Source: Paraspadella gotoi
Taxonomy: Eukaryota > Chaetognatha
Assembly (NCBI GenBank): GCA_051294375.1
Contig: CM119267.1
Span: forward strand, 23,189,486-23,253,485
Reading direction: 5' to 3'
Length of the DNA: 64,000 nt
Shown here: piece after piece, positions 59,601 to 64,000 of the stretch
Layout: every line of letters starts with the position of its first letter
Position numbering within the stretch: the stretch's first letter is position 1
Made by a program: the position numbers and the translations under genes
Notes under the pieces: model-generated
Seen by the model: only the letters and a program-made list of their open reading frames with translations
The model's database searches: none
Told to the model about the DNA's origin: nothing

Positions 59601-62031
59601 CTATTCCCAAATAAAAAATTATTTAATAATGGGTCTGAAATATTGCTCTTTTCTGTAGATAATGAATATCTATTGTTAAAGCTTATTATGTATATTCGTA
59701 AGGTAACCAAGGCTTTTAACATAACGCTACTAAAATTTTTGTAAGCATTTTTCTGGACTTTTTGTCAGATTTCTTCTTTTCCTGACCCTATTGCCTTCCT
59801 TGTGGGCGGTTAACACTCATGGAGACAGTACCTTAGGTCACCGAGTACCAACCAACAACTATAGCTAAAAGATTATGAATAAATATGGCGACCAGTAAGT
59901 AAAAATGATCATAAGTAGGTGGGAAGCAAATTAAGCGTGATCTGTCTCTGCGTCACAAGTAATTATAATACGATGTCTTTCAACTTCTCCCTCAAGGCAT
60001 TTATGGTGGGTCTGATCTTCGCGAAACTGGCTCGACCCAAAAAACGAGCGCAAACTCTTGTGTTCAGCAAAAATGCTGTCATTTGTATGAGAAACGGCAA
60101 GTACTGCTTGTTATTTCGGGTCGGCGACGTTCGTAGGTCCCATCTTGTGGAAGCACATGTCAGAGTCATGGTGATCCGCAAGAAGGTAACTATTTGACGA
60201 TATTTCTTGTGTTTTTTTTACAATACACTAACGATTTAACCGCAAACGACTAGTGATAGTTAGAAACTTGAAAAACGACTTCATTATGGGGGATCAAGAG
60301 TTACAGAAATAAAACAGAAAGTACTAATAATTTAATGATTGACAAATTTTAGAAGTCGCTAGTTCATTTAGAAATTGCACTACCGACTCGAAAAAGGGGC
60401 AGCACGACACCGCAAACCGAGTTAAACTTATTTTGAGATTGAAACTAAGGGCACTGACCTCTAGTATCATGGGAAAAGTCAATATCTTGCATCGTCAGAG
60501 TGGAAATGAGTTTAAGACGCAGAGACAGATTACGCTTAATCTGCTTCCCACCCTACTTATGATCATTTTTACTTCACTGGTACTCGGAGTGTCAACCGCC
60601 CACAAGAAGGGCAAAAGGGTTAGGAAAAGAAGAAATCTGACAAAAAGTCAGAAAAATGCTTACTAAAAACTGTAGTAGCGTTATGTTAATAGCCTTGGTT
60701 ACCTTACAAATATACATAATGATCTTTCACAATAGATATTCATAATCAACAGAAAAAGAGCAATATTTCAGACCTATTATTAAATAATTTTTTATCTGGG
60801 AATAGTACAAAATATGCAAATGAATTATGATACTAGAATTACAAAATAATTTTGTCTTTTTATCTATATTTGAACTTGTTTGTTGTAGTAGAACATCATC
60901 ATCAACAGCAAAGATTTTCAAAAAGATTTTTCAAAAGAGCAATCTTTTGCCTATATGCATGATAAATTGAGCTGCTTAATATCAAGAATAATATGTTTAA
61001 TTAAGTTTTAATTATTGAAAAAGATAGAATAATTCAATTTTCGAAAAAAACATTTTTGTGTTCAGAATTTTAGATCTAGACCAAAATTTTGAATTTTGAA
61101 AAATATCAGATTCAAGGCATTCGGTTTTGGAACAATATGATGTTTTTCGTTTTTTGATATTTTTTTTATGCAAAACTAAAATTCTGAATGACCATTGGTC
61201 AAGTCGTATATTTTTTCCAAATCTTTAAAGAAGTAAAGCTTTGCTCAAATTCAGAATATTAGATGTTTTATATAAAAAAAATGATAAAAGATTATAATAA
61301 AATAAAATTAAAAAAATATATGTTTGTATTTGTATCTATTTAAAATTGTAATATGATAAACATTAAACAAGCAGTGGGTCAAGCTTTTTGTTTCCAGTTA
61401 AAAATAATGAAAAATGATTATTTTTTTTCACAGACAAAAAGGTAGACAACCAAACTGTTTATATTAAACTGAAAATAACTTTTAATTTATAATTTTATAT
61501 ATTTAAAATAACATTTTATTATGCTACTATAAGTATTTTTGGTTGTTTTTTATTTTAACTANNNNNNNNNNTCAGTGCCCTTAGTTTCAATCTCAAAATA
61601 AGTTTAACTCGGTTTGCGTGTCGTGCTGCCCCTTTTTCGAGTCGGTAGTGCAATTTCTAAATGAACTAGCGACTTCTAAAATTTGTCAATCATTAAATTA
61701 TTAGTACTTTCTGGTTTTATTTCTGTAACTCTTGATCCCCCATAATGAAGTCGTTTTCAAGTTTCTAACTATCACTAGTCGTTTGCGGTTAAATCGTTAG
61801 TGTATTGTAAAAAAAACACAAGAAATATCGTCAAATAGTTACCTTCTTGCGGATCACCATGACTCTGACATGTGCTTCCACAAGATGGGACCTACGAACG
61901 TCGCCGACCCGAAATAACAAGCAGTACTTGCCGTTTCTCATACAAATGACAGCATTTTTGCTGAACACAAGAGTTTGCGCTCGTTTTTTGGGTCGAGCCA
62001 GTTTCGCGAAGATCAGACCCACCATAAATGC
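56622..62031 (-). CDS. KCNJ: Inward-rectifier K+ channel (Kir), 3' part
   Basis: Exons on the - strand: 62031-61843, then either 58568-58376 or 58193-58001, then 57587-57487, 57399-57270, 57203-56969 and 56796-56622; all phases agree. The first visible exon starts at the end of TM2/inner gate ([20 protein letters not shown]) and continues [34 protein letters not shown]. Next comes the Kir cytoplasmic core ([20 protein letters not shown]), [13 protein letters not shown] and [13 protein letters not shown]. The terminal exon has a Gln-rich stretch and ends METGI, a class-I-like PDZ ligand. Kir channels set resting potential and carry K+ transport. The pore (TIGYG) and N-terminus lie outside or are missing; no start is present. 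An open frame past 56969 ends at 56923 but lacks the PDZ tail. Confidence 0.82.
58001..58568 (-). other. Pair of probably mutually exclusive Kir exons
   Basis: Exon A 58568-58376 and exon B 58193-58001 are both 193 bp, begin VTREGEILP at phase 0 and end at phase 1. Including both would shift the frame, so only one can be used per transcript. They differ at few residues ([50 protein letters not shown]) but are strongly diverged at synonymous sites. Confidence 0.8.
58737..58761. other. Assembly gap
   Basis: 25 N, directly at the border of the inverted-repeat block. Confidence 1.
59997..60185 (+). pseudogene. Inverted duplicate of a Kir exon
   Basis: 189 bp, 63 codons, same amino-acid sequence as 62031-61843 but on the + strand with its acceptor (CTCAAG) and donor (AAG|GTAACT) intact. 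No other Kir exons follow it on the + strand, so it cannot make a channel alone. Either a real inverted duplication or a scaffold artefact. Confidence 0.75.
61562..61571. other. Assembly gap
   Basis: 10 N between the spacer copy and arm 2 of the inverted-repeat block. Confidence 1.
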
Positions 62032-63284
62032 CTTGAGGAGAAAGTTGAAAGACATCGTATTATAATTACTTGTGACGCAGAGACAGATCACGCTTAATTT
62101 GCTTCCCAACCTACTTATGATCATTTTTACTTCACTGGTCGCCATATTTGATTCATAATCTTTTAGCTATAGTTGTTGGTTGGTACTCGGTGACCTAAGG
62201 TACTGTCTCCATGAGTGTTAACCGCCCACAAGAAGGGCAATAGGGTCAGGAAAAGAAGAAATCTGACAAAAAGTCCAGAAAAATGCTTACAAAAAATTTT
62301 AGTAGCGTTATGTTAAAAGCCTTGGTTACCTTACGAATATACATAATAAGCTTTAACAATAGATATTCATTATCTACAGAAAAAGAGCAATATTTCAGAC
62401 CCATTATTAAATAATTTTTTATTTGGGAATAGTACAAAAAATGCAAATGAATTATGCTACTAGAATTACAAAATAATTTTTTTCTTTTTATCTATTTTGA
62501 ACTTGTTCATTGTAATAGACCCATCATCATAACAGCAAAGATTTTTCAAAAGATTTTTCAAAAGAGCAATGATAAATTTGGCTGCTTAATATGCAAGAAT
62601 AATATGCTTAATTAATTTTTAATTATTGAAGAGATAGAATAATTTAATTTTCGTAAAAAACATTTTTGTGTTCAGAATTTTAGATCTAGACTATAACCAA
62701 AATTTTGAATTTTGAAAAATATCAGATTCAAGGCATTCAATTTTGGAACAATCTGATGTTTTTCGTTTTTTTGATATCTTTATTTTTTATGCAAAACTAA
62801 AATTCTGAATGACCATTGGTCAAGTCGAATATTTTTTTCCAAATCTTTAAAGAAGTAAAGCTTTGCTCAAATTCAGAATATTAGATGTTTTATATAAAAA
62901 AATGATAAAAGATTATAATAAAATAAAATTAAAAAAATATATGTTTGTATTTGTATCTATTTAAAATTGTAAATAGATAAACATTAAACAAGCGTGGGTC
63001 AAGCTTTTTGTTTCCAGTTAAAAATAATGAAAAATGATTATTTTTTTCACAGACAAAAAGGTAGACAACCAAACTGTTTATATCAAACTGAAAATAACTT
63101 TTTAATTTATAATTTTATATATTTTAAAATAACATTTTATTATGCTACTATAAGTATTTTTGGTTGTTTTTATTTTAACTAAAAAATACATGCAAATTTA
63201 TAGAGTATAAGAGCTTTATTGGTAATCAAAATGTAATTCAGTCTTTCCTTTTTCCAAATCCGAAAGAATAACAAAAAAATTAAT

Positions 63285-64000
63285 ATCCCTTCATTAAAAT
63301 TTTAACTCCAAAAAATGTTATACTTTTAACTAGGTTTTAAACAAATCCTGTCTTAACATTTTTGGATAAAATTTATAGAAACTAGTTCAGAAATGTGCCC
63401 TATGATTAGGGCTTTAATTTGATACCTTGCCCACCATCCTATCTCTTTTCTTTCAAAAGTTATGCAAAAAAATAACTTTTTTTATCATCGGAGAACTAAG
63501 GATTTGAACTCCGCAGTACAAATCTTTGTTAAATAAAAAATTTCGGCAAAGCGGGAGTATCTCAATTTATCCTATTTGTATTATACCTAAATTTCAAATA
63601 AAAAACTAAAGAAAAATTTTTTTATCATTAGACATATCACTTTCAGTTGTACCCATCGTCTTACTCATTTATGGCTTATGGTTTAAGAATTCAGAGAAAC
63701 AAAGTATCTCGTCCAAATTTCAACTTTTACACTGTATTTTACTGTATCATTCAAGCCGAATCATATTTTGCATATATTTTTCCAGCATAACTGTCAGGAA
63801 GGGATGGCTTATTAGTACAAATGGTCAGACAAAGTAAATTCAATGACCGATAATTTTTTTTTCATGCACATGAAATTAAGCGTGATCTGTCTCTGCGTCT
63901 TGTATTATTTTGGTTAATCATTTTACAGAATGTAAAGACCTGAATCATGACGCCTAGTGCCGATTGGATCATCATTATCACAATAGCTTCTGGGCATTCC
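63285..64000. other. AT-rich end of window
   Basis: No gene visible; on the - strand it should be Kir intron. A short piece at about 63873-63900 (AATTAAGCGTGATCTGTCTC) repeats the sequence that precedes the Kir exon in both arms. Confidence 0.6.

Larger units (their letters stand above)
58762..63284. repeat. Large inverted-repeat block with three related arms
   Basis: Arm 1 (58762-60457) is the reverse complement of arm 2 (61572-63284): both contain the Kir exon copy, the CACTCATGGAGACAGTACC segment and an outer end with CTTTCGGATTTGGAAAAAGG. The spacer (about 60458-61561) is a third, shortened copy in arm-2 orientation lacking the exon. Small differences and indels separate the copies. Both arms begin at assembly gaps. 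Confidence 0.85.

Noticed and set aside
60433-60666. 77-codon basic ORF
   Set aside because: Lies in a diverged copy of the inverted-repeat block; the equivalent frame is not open in the other copies.

Overview
The window is nuclear DNA from a bilaterian invertebrate. Every protein gene is split by spliceosomal introns, most of them short with clear GT–AG borders. The gene set is metazoan: an ankyrin with ZU5, UPA and death domains, a Kir potassium channel, a multidomain globin, a USP20/33-type deubiquitinase and the exosome subunit RRP42. Coding DNA is GC-rich while introns and spacers are very AT-rich and full of CT/GA tracts, foldback repeats and tRNA-derived SINEs. I could not place the phylum from sequence alone. 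Three runs of N (32339-32348, 58737-58761, 61562-61571) show that this is a scaffold.

Layout on the + strand: a GTPBP6/HflX-like GTPase (294-2378); a 1.2-kb insertion flanked by a 76-bp duplication of the GTPBP6 3' end; a ceramide-kinase-like gene with a very long N-terminal extension (4067-10786); a 32-exon ankyrin gene (13230-26020) with a possible small nested membrane-protein gene on the other strand; a USP20/33 deubiquitinase (27923-31424) carrying one apparent frameshift; EXOSC7/RRP42 (33025-34856); two tandem paralogues with a FLYWCH-like C-terminal domain (35056-36542 and 36739-38009); and a secreted RNase T2 (40474-44725).

On the - strand: a gene spanning 55843 to 47155 that encodes six globin domains in one chain, assembled here from eight exons with fully compatible phases, and the 3' part of an inward-rectifier K+ channel (62031 to 56622). 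The channel gene has two alternative 193-bp exons and a terminal exon ending in a PDZ-ligand-like tail. Its region-coding exon at 61843-62031 also occurs inverted at 59997-60185, inside a large set of inverted repeats.

The non-coding DNA is unusually structured. At least six foldback or terminal-inverted-repeat insertions are visible, several nested, along with two related SINE types. One dispersed repeat family carries a hammerhead-ribozyme-like core (CTGATGA, stem II, GAAA, and in one copy a GTC cleavage triplet). The best copy lies in the EXOSC7 intron, bordered by 13-bp direct repeats, which suggests a Penelope-like or retrozyme-like origin. Three or four introns use GC–AG borders. The genes are unrelated housekeeping or tissue genes; I see no operon-like functional linkage.
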